From NCBI RefSeq assembly GCF_002007645.1, contig NZ_CP019791.1, forward strand, positions 682,001 through 746,000: a stretch of 64,000 bases of DNA, in the 5' to 3' direction. Source of the stretch: Anaerohalosphaera lusitana. GTDB taxonomy: Bacteria; Planctomycetota; Phycisphaerae; Sedimentisphaerales; Anaerohalosphaeraceae. Made by a program: the position numbers and the translations under genes. This document shows positions 8,587 through 17,447 of the stretch, piece after piece (positions within the stretch are counted from its first letter, which is position 1; each line of letters begins with the position of its first letter). Under the pieces are notes generated by a model. The model was given only the letters and a program-made list of their open reading frames with translations, ran no database searches and was not told the origin of the DNA.

Positions 8587-9933
8587 ATGCACGAAAAAAC
8601 ACCAGACGAAAACCGACTCGACCGCATCCGGGCTAAGATCAAGGACTTCCCCGCCGCCCCCGGTCTATACTTCATGAAGGACGCCCGAGACACCGTCCTC
8701 TACATCGGCAAAGCCAAAAACCTCCGTTCCCGCGTCGCCTCATACTTCCAGCGGTCCTCCGACCTCGCCTCCTCCCGCGGCCAGTGGATCGTCGATATGG
8801 TCTCCCGCACCCGCACCGTCGACTACCTCGAATGCGAATCCGAAATAGACGCCGTACTCCGCGAGGCCCGCCTCATCAAGGACATCCACCCGCCGTACAA
8901 CTCCCAGCTCACCGACGACAAATCCTTCCCCTACCTCGAGATCACCACCCAGGACGACTTCCCCGGCGTATACATCACCCGCAACCCCAAAAGCGACAAG
9001 TCCCGCCTGTTCGGCCCGTTCACCACAGGCCGTGACCTCCGCGCCGTCCTCGTTCTCCTCCAGAAAATATACAAGTTCCGCACCTGCCATCTAGAGATCG
9101 ACGCCGCAGACGCCAAACGCCGCTTCTTCCGACCCTGCCTGCTCTACTCCATCAAACAGTGCACCGCACCCTGCGCCGCCCGCATCGACAAAGACGAATA
9201 CCGCAAACTCATCGGCGACCTCACCCGCTTCCTAAACTCCAAACGCTCAACCGTCCTCGCCGACCTCCGCCGCAAAATGAACAAAGCATCAAAGGACCTC
9301 GACTTCGAACGCGCCGCCATGTACCGCGACCGCGTCCGCCTCATCGAACGCCTCGACGAACGCGGCTCAGTCGAGGACCACGTCCAGCCCGAGGTCTTCG
9401 CCAAGGACCCAACCGACGCACTCGACCGTCTCCGCAAGATCCTCAAGGCCGACGAACCCATCCGCATCATCGAAGGTTTCGACATTGCCCACATCTCCGG
9501 CACCGACACCGTCGCCTCGCTCGTAAAGTTCATCGACGGCCGACCCTTCAAGTCCGGCTACAGACGCTTCAAGATCAAAACCGTAAAAGGCATCGACGAC
9601 TACGCATCCATGAAAGAGGTCATCACCCGCCGCTACCGCCAGGCCGCAAAAGGCGAAGAACTCCTCCCCGACCTCATCCTCATCGACGGCGGCCGGGGCC
9701 AGCTAAACGCAGCACTCGCTGCCCTCCACGAAATAGACGCACCCGTCCCCCTCATCATAGGCCTCGCCAAAAAACACGAAGAAATATTCACCCCCGACCG
9801 CGAGGACCCAATCCGCCTCGCAGCACACAACCCCGCCCGCAAACTCCTACAGTACGTCCGAGACGAGGCCCACCGCTTCGCCCAGCACTACCACCACATC
9901 CTAAGAAAAAAATCCCTCCTCGACGAAAAATAA
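8587..9933 (+). CDS. uvrC: Short UvrC-like excinuclease
   Basis: UvrC makes the dual incisions in nucleotide excision repair. This 448-residue form has the GIY-YIG nuclease (about 24-100, GLYFM...YIGKAKNLRSRV), four iron-sulfur cysteines (about 167, 184, 192, 196), a UVR domain that contacts UvrB (about 237-258), and the RNase H-like 5' nuclease with its acidic residues (FDIAHISGT about 298, LILIDGG about 367) and RDEAH His (about 429). Two parts of standard ~600-residue UvrC are absent: the ~90-residue segment between UVR and the second nuclease, and the C-terminal helix-hairpin-helix DNA-binding pair. The frame is open and well conserved, so this is a compact form rather than a fragment. 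Confidence 0.85.
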   Translation: MHEKTPDENRLDRIRAKIKDFPAAPGLYFMKDARDTVLYIGKAKNLRSRVASYFQRSSDLASSRGQWIVDMVSRTRTVDYLECESEIDAVLREARLIKDIHPPYNSQLTDDKSFPYLEITTQDDFPGVYITRNPKSDKSRLFGPFTTGRDLRAVLVLLQKIYKFRTCHLEIDAADAKRRFFRPCLLYSIKQCTAPCAARIDKDEYRKLIGDLTRFLNSKRSTVLADLRRKMNKASKDLDFERAAMYRDRVRLIERLDERGSVEDHVQPEVFAKDPTDALDRLRKILKADEPIRIIEGFDIAHISGTDTVASLVKFIDGRPFKSGYRRFKIKTVKGIDDYASMKEVITRRYRQAAKGEELLPDLILIDGGRGQLNAALAALHEIDAPVPLIIGLAKKHEEIFTPDREDPIRLAAHNPARKLLQYVRDEAHRFAQHYHHILRKKSLLDEK

Positions 9934-9961
9934 ATCAACCTTTTCACGCACTAGCACTGTG

Positions 9962-10136
9962 CCTGTCATCCGTCGCAGGCGGACCCAGCATAAAAACAAC
10001 AGTCGCGAAAAAAGATCGTCACCCCGGCCTCCGAGCCGGGGCCCAGAGAACATGGCGGGTGCGCATGCACGAACCCAACGCCCATAAACGCCCGAATTCA
10101 TTACAATATCCATGGACCTAACTACTCCATATTTCT
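9962..10136 (+). repeat. Dispersed ~170-bp GC-rich repeat, copy 1
   Basis: Matches 16567-16737 over its whole length at about 85-90% identity, with a nearly exact core. It contains a perfect hairpin (CCCCGGC...GCCGGGG at 10021-10040). The first 50 bases also occur, inverted and diverged, at about 41695-41738. The rest of the 9934-10396 gap shows no gene. Confidence 0.85.
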
Positions 10137-10396
10137 TTACTCCATGCCTTTCACACTCACCATCAATAACAACAGTTCGCCCCCCAAATCGCATGCACCC
10201 AACCTTTGTGTTGAATCATGTCAACCTGCCCGAAACCACCCGCAAAAAAAGGTTGTTCCCCCTCCATCAATCCGTTATACTTCGGCTAGCTCCTTGCAGA
10301 ATCCATAATGTCCGCCCCGGCTGCATAGACGCCCGGGTAATAAAATCAAACGTTCGTTAACAACAAGAGCATACAGTATTTCCTGAGAAAAAATTA

Positions 10397-10699
10397 ATGC
10401 CACAAAAAACAAAAGCTGCCTGCAGTATTGTTATTACCATTGCTGGCTGGGGCATATTTTTTGCCAGTCTGATCTATAGGAATACAGCGCCAATACAAAA
10501 CGAATTTTCTAGTTTGGCTAACTATGCTGTTTCCTTCTATGGCATAATAATCGCATCTGTTGTTCAGTTGATTAGTTTTATTTGCTCTATTTGTTTCCTG
10601 CAAAAACCCGCATGTAGAAAAACAAGTGCGATCACAATAATAAGTACTCTAGTATTTGCAATTTATATTTCTGTTGCTTTCTACCATCATTGGATTTAA
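10397..10699 (+). CDS. Small three-helix membrane protein
   Basis: 100 residues with three membrane segments (about 9-27, 44-68, 78-96) and a cysteine-rich second loop. No family recognised. The base composition is AT-rich compared with the C-rich genes upstream, and the adjacent ankyrin gene shares that trait, so the two probably arrived together. Only 9 bases separate it from the ankyrin gene, which suggests one transcript. The Shine-Dalgarno is weak. Confidence 0.55.
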   Translation: MPQKTKAACSIVITIAGWGIFFASLIYRNTAPIQNEFSSLANYAVSFYGIIIASVVQLISFICSICFLQKPACRKTSAITIISTLVFAIYISVAFYHHWI

Positions 10700-11384
10700 T
10701 CTGCTTGTATGAGTAAACGAATACTACGAAATTTGTGTGAAATGCTCATAGTAGCTGCTTGTTCCTTGGTGTTGCCTATAACGTCCTGCAGCAAAGCACC
10801 CGAAGACGAGATGCTTGAAGCCTGTAAAGACGGCGATTGGGCAGCGATGCAAAATGTTTTTGATCGTAACCCCGACATACTACAGGGGGACAAAGGTGTT
10901 GACATACTGATAGAGGCATGCAAAGCAGAAAAAGCTGACATAGCAGCAAAGCTCATACAAGCAGGTGTAGATGTTGATGGAATGAGCTCAGGAGGCGTTA
11001 CGCCCCTGGTGTTCAGTCTTCGAACTGATAAGCCACGAATGGTCAAATTACTCCTGCGTTACGATGCTGATCCCAACAAATCTGCGGGCACTTTTGAACT
11101 TCATCCAATATTCTACGCCATAAGGTCCGGCAACATACAAAACTTAAGCTTGCTGATAGAAGCCGGTACAAATGTCAACGTAAAGACCTCTTTAGGCTGG
11201 ACGCCTCTACATGTAGCAGTTAACACGAACACAACGAATGCTCAACCCCGTTATTCTAGTGCCGTTTCCGAAATATAATTTTAACTTTTCCATGATTTAA
11301 GACTTGCGCCATGCATAATCTGGTATTATATAGAATGACACGAAGAAATAATTTCACGCTTACAAGCAGAGAAAGGGATTTCTT

Positions 11385-11879
11385 ATGTGTCTGTACGCCA
11401 GAGACCTCAGTACCAGTGAAGGCCAGCAAATTCAGCGGATACTCCGCAGCAGCAAAAGCCGAATCAAGATTCGTCGCGGCCAAGTCATTCTTGCCTCTAA
11501 CCAGGGCTATAAAGTTCCTGCTATCGCCGAGCTGGTTCACTATTCGCCGCACCATGTCAGGGTCATCATCAAAGACTTTAACCAACGCGGCCTTAAGGCG
11601 TTGGAGCCCAAGCCCCGGCCGGGAAGACCGCCGGAGTTTACCGAGGACGACAAGGCCATTATTGCCGAGACTGCAAAATGTCCGCCCGACCTTCTGGACT
11701 GCCCTTTTAAGCGGTGGTCGCTGGAAAAACTGCGTGAATATCTTGTCCAGGAAAAGATCGTTCCTACGATCAGCATTGAAACACTCAGGACCATCCTGCG
11801 TGAAAAGAAGGTCAAGCTCCGGCGGACAAAGACGTGGAAAGAGTGCAACGACCCCAATCTCAAGTCTAAAAAAAACTAA
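11385..11879 (+). CDS. IS630-family transposase, N-terminal ORF
   Basis: 164 residues: an N-terminal helix-turn-helix (GYKVPAIAELVHYSPHHVR) followed by a second winged-helix region (RWSLEKLREYL), the usual DNA-binding half of IS630 transposases. The frame ends at a run of eight A (11868-11875) followed by C. A -1 slip there would continue through LIRRYV into the downstream DDE ORF, so the full transposase is probably made by programmed frameshifting. Confidence 0.9.
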   Translation: MCLYARDLSTSEGQQIQRILRSSKSRIKIRRGQVILASNQGYKVPAIAELVHYSPHHVRVIIKDFNQRGLKALEPKPRPGRPPEFTEDDKAIIAETAKCPPDLLDCPFKRWSLEKLREYLVQEKIVPTISIETLRTILREKKVKLRRTKTWKECNDPNLKSKKN

Positions 11880-11890
11880 TTCGCAGATAT

Positions 11891-12424
11891 GTGAACCAGC
11901 CGGCCTCAAACGGGCCGACCATATCATTCGACGAGTTCGGACCGCTGGAGGTTCGTCCTCAGCCGGGCCAAAATTACTGTCATACCGACCATCCCAAGAG
12001 GCTGCCTGCGACCTATACCCGCAAACACGGCGTTCAGCACTGGCTGGCGTTTTACGATGTCCATCAGAAAAAGCTCTGGGGATATGTTCGGCCACGCAAG
12101 CGGCATCAGGAGTTCTTGGAAGTTTTGAAACTGACCAGGAAAAAGTATCCGGCGAACCAGCGGATACACCTGATACTGGACAATTTTTCGCCGCACCGCA
12201 AGGAAAAGGTTCTGCGGTACTGTCGCGAGAACAATATTCATCTGATCTGGACGCCGACCAACGCATCATGGCTAAATCCTATCGAATGTCAGTTTACCCA
12301 TGTTAAGGAATTCGTCATACGCGGAACTAATTATCAAAACCACAATGAGCTTAAAATCGCTCTGAATAGATACGTAGCATATCGCAATAAAAAAAATCAG
12401 CAAAAGTTAAACTTAGATAATTGA
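11891..12424 (+). CDS. IS630-family transposase, catalytic DDE ORF
   Basis: 177 residues with the three acidic residues of a DDE transposase in order: SFDEFG (first Asp), LILDNFSPH (second Asp) and WLNPIECQF (Glu). It lies in the -1 frame relative to the upstream ORF. The GTG at 11891 is only a nominal start; expression most likely depends on slippage at the A8 run at 11868-11875. Confidence 0.9.
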   Translation: MNQPASNGPTISFDEFGPLEVRPQPGQNYCHTDHPKRLPATYTRKHGVQHWLAFYDVHQKKLWGYVRPRKRHQEFLEVLKLTRKKYPANQRIHLILDNFSPHRKEKVLRYCRENNIHLIWTPTNASWLNPIECQFTHVKEFVIRGTNYQNHNELKIALNRYVAYRNKKNQQKLNLDN

Positions 12425-13487
12425 AACGGCACTAGCTTGGATTGGGTTCGAATACTTGTGGATGCCGGTGCAAATGTTGATGCTATTAATACAAAGTTCG
12501 ATGAGCTTGCTTCAAAATATGATAGCACAATTGTGAGAGGTTCTTCAGAGTCCAAGCCTCCTGTTTATGGCCGAACACCTCTTCAGCTAGCAGTGAGCGG
12601 TGGGAGGCTTAAAGTGGCAGAATATCTTCTCATGCAAGGGGCAGATGTTAACAAGCCCACTTTTCAAGCAGCCGACCGAGCTGACAAAGAAGAAATTCCA
12701 CCAGGCCTTTTCCCAGATCTTCGTGGTGGCCCCATTAGCCCCCTACATTTGGCTATTTCGTCACGAATGCTTTCTGAAAATGAAACCAAAATGCTGAAAA
12801 TGGCCAAGTTACTTATTAAGTATGGGGCGAAAGTGAATGCTGTATGCAAACTCCCGGCCCAACTATACGCACCAGCTTCAAATTCAAAGCAACAGGCAAA
12901 AGAATTCACCCCGTATGAACTGGCTCTTCACCTCGGTTTTTCTCGGGTAGCAAATTATCTTAATTCGTTATGATGCCACAAATATATCGCTTCTCGCTAA
13001 TCATCCCAGTCTGGCCAAAAGACAACAGCCCCTACGGCTCCGACTGCATTGACAACCTCAACTGCGACCCGGCCGATATCGAAGTGATCCGCCGCGCCCT
13101 CAGCCACCACCATAATAACTCAATCCCGATACAACCCATAATCACTAACAATCCCCGCCCCATCAAACTCCACAAACAGCCACTCCGAATCGATGCGAAT
13201 AAACCCTCTCTCCGGCCCAAGATGATACATTATTCCGCCCGACCAGTCACCGCCCGGCAGGTCGTCTTTCGCCTGCCCCGGACCAAGCAGCTCAACCACC
13301 TCATCCCGGCGAAGCCCATCCAGCCGCCCGCTCGCCATAAGATCATCCACCATGCACAACCGGCTCGGCCACATATGATCCTCATTGCTCGGCCAACGCC
13401 ACTCAGCCGCAACAAAATCCCGCCGATGCCAATGATCCTCCACCACGGGCCAACCCATCATCCACCCGATCATGACCACAAAATAAA

Positions 13488-14795
13488 GGTTCATCACGGA
13501 ATACCGGGGAATGCTGCTCTTATTCTCAGGAAGAAATATTCATCGTCTCGATAGCCGTATGCCTGTCGCTTGATGGTTTTGATCTTGTTATTGATCCCCT
13601 CCAGCAGTGACGTATGCAGCGGCCATCTGCTGTGTGCGATGATTCCGGCGGCGTATTTGCTCAGCCTTTTGGCAAACTTCATCAGCGGCTCAATCCCGCT
13701 TTGCATGGCTCGATCGAGCCACTGACCCCAGCACGATTCGGCGGCCTTGCGATCGCTCAGATTCCACAGCAGCTTGAGATCATCCTTCATCACGTAGGTC
13801 GTCATCAGCGACTCGTTGGCGGCCAACAGCTCATCGAGGCGAACCAGGTCCTCAGGCTTTTCGATGTTCTCACGATTGCGAAGCAGCAGCCAGCGCGAGC
13901 CCTTGATCACCCTGCGGGCGGGCTTGTCGTCTCGTAGTCGATTGGCCTGATCGACCCTGACCCGATCGATCACTTCACGGCCGTACTTGGCCACGACATG
14001 GAACAGATCATAAACTATTTCTGCCTGCGGACAATGCAGCTGAACCTCCTGCTCGAAGCTGGCGTTCATGTCCATTGCTACTGCTTTGATGTCTTTGCAG
14101 CGGTCGCCGAGCATTTCGAAGAATGGCCTGATAGAGGCTCTCGAACGCCCTCGGCCCACCCAGAGCACTTTCTTGCAGGTCGGATCGATGATAACCGTTG
14201 CATATCTGTGGCCCTTTTGAATGGCGAATTCATCCATCGCCAGCAGCTCCACATTCGACAGGTCGACAGGGCCCAGCTTCTTCTTGAGATGCCGCTTGTG
14301 GATGTCCTTGACGGTCGACCAGGACAGCGAAAAATACTCGGCCACATGCTTTATGCTCATCACATCACACAGCCTGGCGACCGATTCGACCAGCCGGGTA
14401 GTGTGGCGGCTGTAACGGTCCAGCCAGGAGATTCGTTCAAGCTTCGGCCCGCATCTGGGGCACAGCAGACGCCTTCGGTGAACGAGCAGGTGGGTAGTCT
14501 TGTCGAAGACCGGCAGATCGCGGATCCAACGCTGGACGGTCTCGTGAACGCTGCTGCATTCCTGGCCGCAGCCGTCGCAAATTCCATGGCCATATTCAGG
14601 TATCAATTCGACCCAGAATTCAGGGCCTTTCTTAGCAGGCCCAACAGTTCCAACACGATATCCTTCCCATTGGCCGAGTTTTTTGATAAGATGTTGTCCA
14701 GTCAACGGCAGTCTCCTTTGAGCTAATAGTCGGGTAACTAAAAGCTACAAAGTACTGCCGTTGATGTCTATTTCCCCGGTATTCCGTGATGAACC
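13488..14795 (-). mobile_element. ISL3-family insertion sequence (1308 bp)
   Basis: Terminal inverted repeats of about 24 bp (GGTTCATCACGGAATACCGG at the left, its complement at the right) are flanked by an exact 8-bp target duplication AAAATAAA (13480-13487 and 14796-14803), as expected for ISL3. It encodes one transposase on the minus strand. Confidence 0.95.
13494..14705 (-). CDS. ISL3-family transposase
   Basis: 403 residues. The N-terminal zinc-finger region has CDGCGQEC and CPRCGPKLE, followed by the ISL3 catalytic core: LLAMDEFAIQKGHRYATVI (first Asp), AVAMDMNASF and IVYDLFHVV (second Asp), and a C-terminal HTSLLEGINNKIKTIKRQAYGYRD (Glu). The ORF fills the element and ends inside its terminal repeat, so it appears intact and possibly active. 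Confidence 0.95.
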   Translation of the reverse strand: MTGQHLIKKLGQWEGYRVGTVGPAKKGPEFWVELIPEYGHGICDGCGQECSSVHETVQRWIRDLPVFDKTTHLLVHRRRLLCPRCGPKLERISWLDRYSRHTTRLVESVARLCDVMSIKHVAEYFSLSWSTVKDIHKRHLKKKLGPVDLSNVELLAMDEFAIQKGHRYATVIIDPTCKKVLWVGRGRSRASIRPFFEMLGDRCKDIKAVAMDMNASFEQEVQLHCPQAEIVYDLFHVVAKYGREVIDRVRVDQANRLRDDKPARRVIKGSRWLLLRNRENIEKPEDLVRLDELLAANESLMTTYVMKDDLKLLWNLSDRKAAESCWGQWLDRAMQSGIEPLMKFAKRLSKYAAGIIAHSRWPLHTSLLEGINNKIKTIKRQAYGYRDDEYFFLRIRAAFPGIP

Positions 14796-14962
14796 AAAAT
14801 AAAGCACGAACCCCCCAACCCCAACCAGCAAAACCCGCCTGATCAATTCAGTAACATTTCGCTTCATCGTTCGCATGTCGCCTCTCATTTCCCTTGACTC
14901 CACTCCACCCGTACGGTATCACAAAACCATGCCAAAACATTAACTTGCGAAAAGGATTCCCA

Positions 14963-15667
14963 ATGCGAACAATTATAACCATCCCCGCCATAATCGCAAT
15001 CTCTTTCCTCGCCGGCTGCGCAGCCACGACACCAACCGCCGACATCCCCGAACCGAACCGCGAACGCATCGAATGGTGCGACATCTGGATTACCAACGCA
15101 AACCAGAACGACCTCCCCCGCGTCCTCATGATCGGTGACTCCATCACCCGCGGCTACTTCCCCCACGTCGAGGCCCAGCTCAAAGAAACCGCCAACTGCG
15201 CCCGCTACACAACCTCCCGCGACCTCGCCGACCCCGTCTTCTACGACGAACTGACCCTCGTCCTCAAGCAGTACCCCTATGCCGTCATCCACTTCAACAA
15301 CGGACTCCACGGCCGACCCTCCACCGAAGCTGAATACGCCGCCGCCTTCCCCCGCATGCTCGAAACACTCGAAAAATACGCACCCCAGGCCCGCCTCATC
15401 TGGGCGACCAGTACCCCCGTCCAGCCGACCGGCGCCTTCGCCGACTTCGTCGACCGCGTCCCCGCTCGCAACAAAATAGCCGCCGAACACATCGCAGCCT
15501 CAGACAAACCCATCGCAATAAACGACCTAAATGCCCTCATCACCGGCCACCCCGAATACTTCCTCCCCGACGGCGTACACTACACCAACGAAGCCCGAAA
15601 ACTCCAGGCCGAACAGGTTGCCCGCGCCATAACCGCACAGCTTCCCAAACACAAATCCGCCGACTAA
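14963..15667 (+). CDS. SGNH/GDSL-type hydrolase lipoprotein
   Basis: 234 residues from the ATG at 14963, chosen because AAAGGA precedes it and a lipoprotein signal begins there (SFLAGC, Cys about 19). The fold is SGNH hydrolase: block I MIGDSI (nucleophile Ser about 60), a glycine in the second block region, N in HFNNGLHG (block III), and DGVHY near the C-terminus (Asp-His pair). Members are esterases or lipases acting on acyl or acetyl esters, often of polysaccharides; the substrate here is unknown. It is anchored outside the cytoplasm. Confidence 0.85.
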   Translation: MRTIITIPAIIAISFLAGCAATTPTADIPEPNRERIEWCDIWITNANQNDLPRVLMIGDSITRGYFPHVEAQLKETANCARYTTSRDLADPVFYDELTLVLKQYPYAVIHFNNGLHGRPSTEAEYAAAFPRMLETLEKYAPQARLIWATSTPVQPTGAFADFVDRVPARNKIAAEHIAASDKPIAINDLNALITGHPEYFLPDGVHYTNEARKLQAEQVARAITAQLPKHKSAD

Positions 15668-15696
15668 CCGCCTGCTCTCCAAAAACCGCACAGCCC

Positions 15697-16428
15697 TCAA
15701 CCAGGCATCCGCATCACATCCGCCGGATAATCGGTCGTCACCCCGTCGACACCGATCCTCAGCATCCGTTCCGCCGCCGCAAGCTCATTTACACCCCAAA
15801 CATATATCTCCAGCCCCGCCCGCTTCGCCTTCTCCACATACTCCGCCGTCAACGCCTCATGATATACGTCTAGCCCGTCAAACCCCCGCTCCGCCGCTCC
15901 CCCTATCAGCGCATCATCATAAACCGCATACTCCCCGTCATCATCCTCTCTCGAACCCAGAACCCAATACATCTTAACCCCGGGCATAGCCCCCGCAGCC
16001 AGCTCCAGCACATCGGCCGCAAGGCATATCACCGCAATCTGCCCCTCCTTGCCGCTGCCCTCGATGACCCGCCTTAGCCCCTGCACGATCTCCCCGCCGC
16101 ACTTGACCTCAACGAAAAGCCTCTTCCCCGCCGGCAGCGTCTCGATAACCTCCCCCAGCCGCGGTATCCGCTCCCCCGCAAAATCCCCCGCCTCACCTCC
16201 GCCCACATCCACAGCACGCAGCTCATCGTAAGTCGAATCCTTCACCACCAGCCGCCTGTCACCCGTCCGCCCCGTATCCGCATCATGTATCACGACCACC
16301 TCCCCGTCCCGCGTCATATGCACATCCACCTCGACACCGTCCGCACCCGCATCCCACGCACTCCTCACCGACGCCATACTATTCTCCGGCAAAAAACCCG
16401 AATTACCCCGATGTGCCAACACCTCCAT
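15697..16428 (-). CDS. ugpQ: Glycerophosphodiester phosphodiesterase
   Basis: Hydrolyses glycerophosphodiesters to sn-glycerol-3-phosphate and an alcohol. The 243-residue protein has the GDPD signature: AHRGNSGFLPENS (His/Arg and Glu-Asn), D-G-V-E-V-D-V-H (metal-binding acids), IHDADTGRTG, and FVEVKCGG (catalytic-region Glu and Lys). No signal peptide, so cytoplasmic. I prefer the ATG at 16428, with GGGAGG upstream; an ATG at 16461 would add 11 residues. It converges with the GDSL gene. Confidence 0.92.
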   Translation of the reverse strand: MEVLAHRGNSGFLPENSMASVRSAWDAGADGVEVDVHMTRDGEVVVIHDADTGRTGDRRLVVKDSTYDELRAVDVGGGEAGDFAGERIPRLGEVIETLPAGKRLFVEVKCGGEIVQGLRRVIEGSGKEGQIAVICLAADVLELAAGAMPGVKMYWVLGSREDDDGEYAVYDDALIGGAAERGFDGLDVYHEALTAEYVEKAKRAGLEIYVWGVNELAAAERMLRIGVDGVTTDYPADVMRMPG

Positions 16429-16566
16429 ATCCGCCCAAAACCTCCCATCATAACGATGCAATTTTCACACCCTTATATACCAAACTCGCCTTGGGACCAA
16501 CAGAACAAAACGCCAGTCGCATCCACCAGCGCGCCCACCAAAACAAACACAAACGGCGACCAGGTA

Positions 16567-16737
16567 TTGCCATTCGCCTCAGGCAGGCCCAGCACAAATC
16601 ATCATCGCGAAAAAAGATTGTCACCCCGGCCTCCGAGCCGGGGCCCAGAGAACATGGCGGGTGCGCATGCACGAACCCAACGCCCATAAACGCCCGAATC
16701 CATTACAACGTCCATGGACCTAACTACTCTATATTTA
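16567..16737 (+). repeat. Dispersed ~170-bp GC-rich repeat, copy 2
   Basis: Second copy of the repeat at 9962-10136, same orientation, with the same CCCCGGC...GCCGGGG hairpin (16624-16643). It occupies most of the gap between the glycerophosphodiesterase and ndk. Confidence 0.85.
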
Positions 16738-16767
16738 TCATACCATCCGCATCAAAGTCCTGCCTCC

Positions 16768-17229
16768 CTAATCCTTCTCCCCCCTCAGCCAGTGCTCGTT
16801 CGCCGGCTCCCAGCTCACCAGCTCACCCTCATCAAACCACAGCCCGATCTCGAACTCCGCACTCTCCACTGAGTCCGACCCGTGCACCAGATTGTTCCCC
16901 TTGCTGCAGCTATAGTCCCCGCGTATCGTCCCCGGCTCCGCATCATACCCGAACGTCGCCCCCATCATCTTCCGCGACATCGCAATGATCCCCTCCGCCT
17001 CCCAAACCATCGCAAGCACCGGCCCCGAACAGATATACCGCACCAGCCGATCATAAAAATACTTCCCCTCATGCACCTGGTAATGCTTCCGCGCAAGCTC
17101 CTCGCTCACCCGCATAAACTTCGATCCCGCCAGCTTGAAACCCTTACGCTCAAACCGCGAAATTATCTCTCCAGCCAACCCACGCTGAACACCGTCCGGC
17201 TTAACAACGATCAATGTACGCTCTGACAT
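16768..17229 (-). CDS. ndk: Nucleoside diphosphate kinase
   Basis: Transfers the terminal phosphate of ATP to other nucleoside diphosphates through a phospho-histidine. 153 residues from MSERTLIVVKPDGVQRG, the conserved family start. The active-site His is in NLVHGSDS (about residue 116). Size and motifs are standard. An upstream ATG at 17259 would add ten non-conserved residues and is rejected. It stands alone between the repeat at 16567-16737 and the HEAT gene, which is transcribed away from it. Confidence 0.97.
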   Translation of the reverse strand: MSERTLIVVKPDGVQRGLAGEIISRFERKGFKLAGSKFMRVSEELARKHYQVHEGKYFYDRLVRYICSGPVLAMVWEAEGIIAMSRKMMGATFGYDAEPGTIRGDYSCSKGNNLVHGSDSVESAEFEIGLWFDEGELVSWEPANEHWLRGEKD

Positions 17230-17447
17230 ATCAATAAATCCCCAAGAATCTAAACACACTATCCATAACGATCAAAAAAACCGAAAGCCTTTCAAAACCG
17301 GCTCCCAAACCCCGCATTATAACCATTTCCCCAACACTTACCACCCCAAACCACCCAAAACAACCATTCCAGACAAACAACTTGCCCACCACCCCAAAAC
17401 CTGCTAAACTGATCATTGCAAATCGCTCACAATCCAAGGAATATATA

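Larger units (their letters stand above)
11259..12432 (+). mobile_element. IS630-family insertion sequence, copy 1 (1174 bp)
   Basis: The ends are inverted repeats GTGCCGTTTC / GAAACGGCAC, flanked on both sides by TA (11257-11258 and 12433-12434), the target duplication typical of IS630/Tc1-mariner elements. It carries two overlapping-frame transposase ORFs. A second copy of the same length lies at 36056-37229 with only a few changes. It disrupts the ankyrin gene. Confidence 0.95.
10709..12973 (+). pseudogene. Ankyrin-repeat lipoprotein gene split by an IS
   Basis: The 5' part (10709-11257) encodes a lipoprotein signal (LPITSC, Cys about 27) and several ankyrin repeats (for example TPLVFSLRTDKPRMVKLLL). 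The 3' part (12437-12973) continues with LVDAGANVDAIN and TPLQLAVSGGRLKVAEYLL. Removing the IS at 11259-12432 plus one copy of the TA target joins the two halves in frame, through an AGC codon, into a 362-residue protein. The IS is therefore the only visible lesion. Ankyrin repeats bind proteins; this one would sit in the cell envelope. The partner is unknown. Composition is AT-rich, unlike the flanking genes. Confidence 0.9.
13120..14867 (-). pseudogene. Small membrane-anchored protein gene split by an ISL3 element
   Basis: Reading the minus strand, 14867-14804 encodes an N-terminal segment (MKRNVTELIRRVLLVGVGGF). The frame resumes at 13487 with YFVVMIGWMMGWPVVEDH and runs to 13120. Removing the IS (13488-14795) and one 8-bp target copy restores a single protein of about 145 residues: a membrane anchor, then a soluble part with RDEVVELLG and LGPERGFIRIDSEWL. 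The overall pattern suggests a family of small proteins with a D-E-V-x-x-L-L-G motif, but I cannot name it. The function is lost unless the IS excises. Confidence 0.82.

Noticed and set aside
9159-10121. A 320-codon frame inside and past uvrC
   Set aside because: Almost only R, P, H and T; a frame-shifted shadow of uvrC.
12970-13554. A 194-codon + strand frame after the ankyrin gene
   Set aside because: It is antisense to the split membrane-protein gene, whose minus-strand reading is clearly protein-like; this frame has no family signal.
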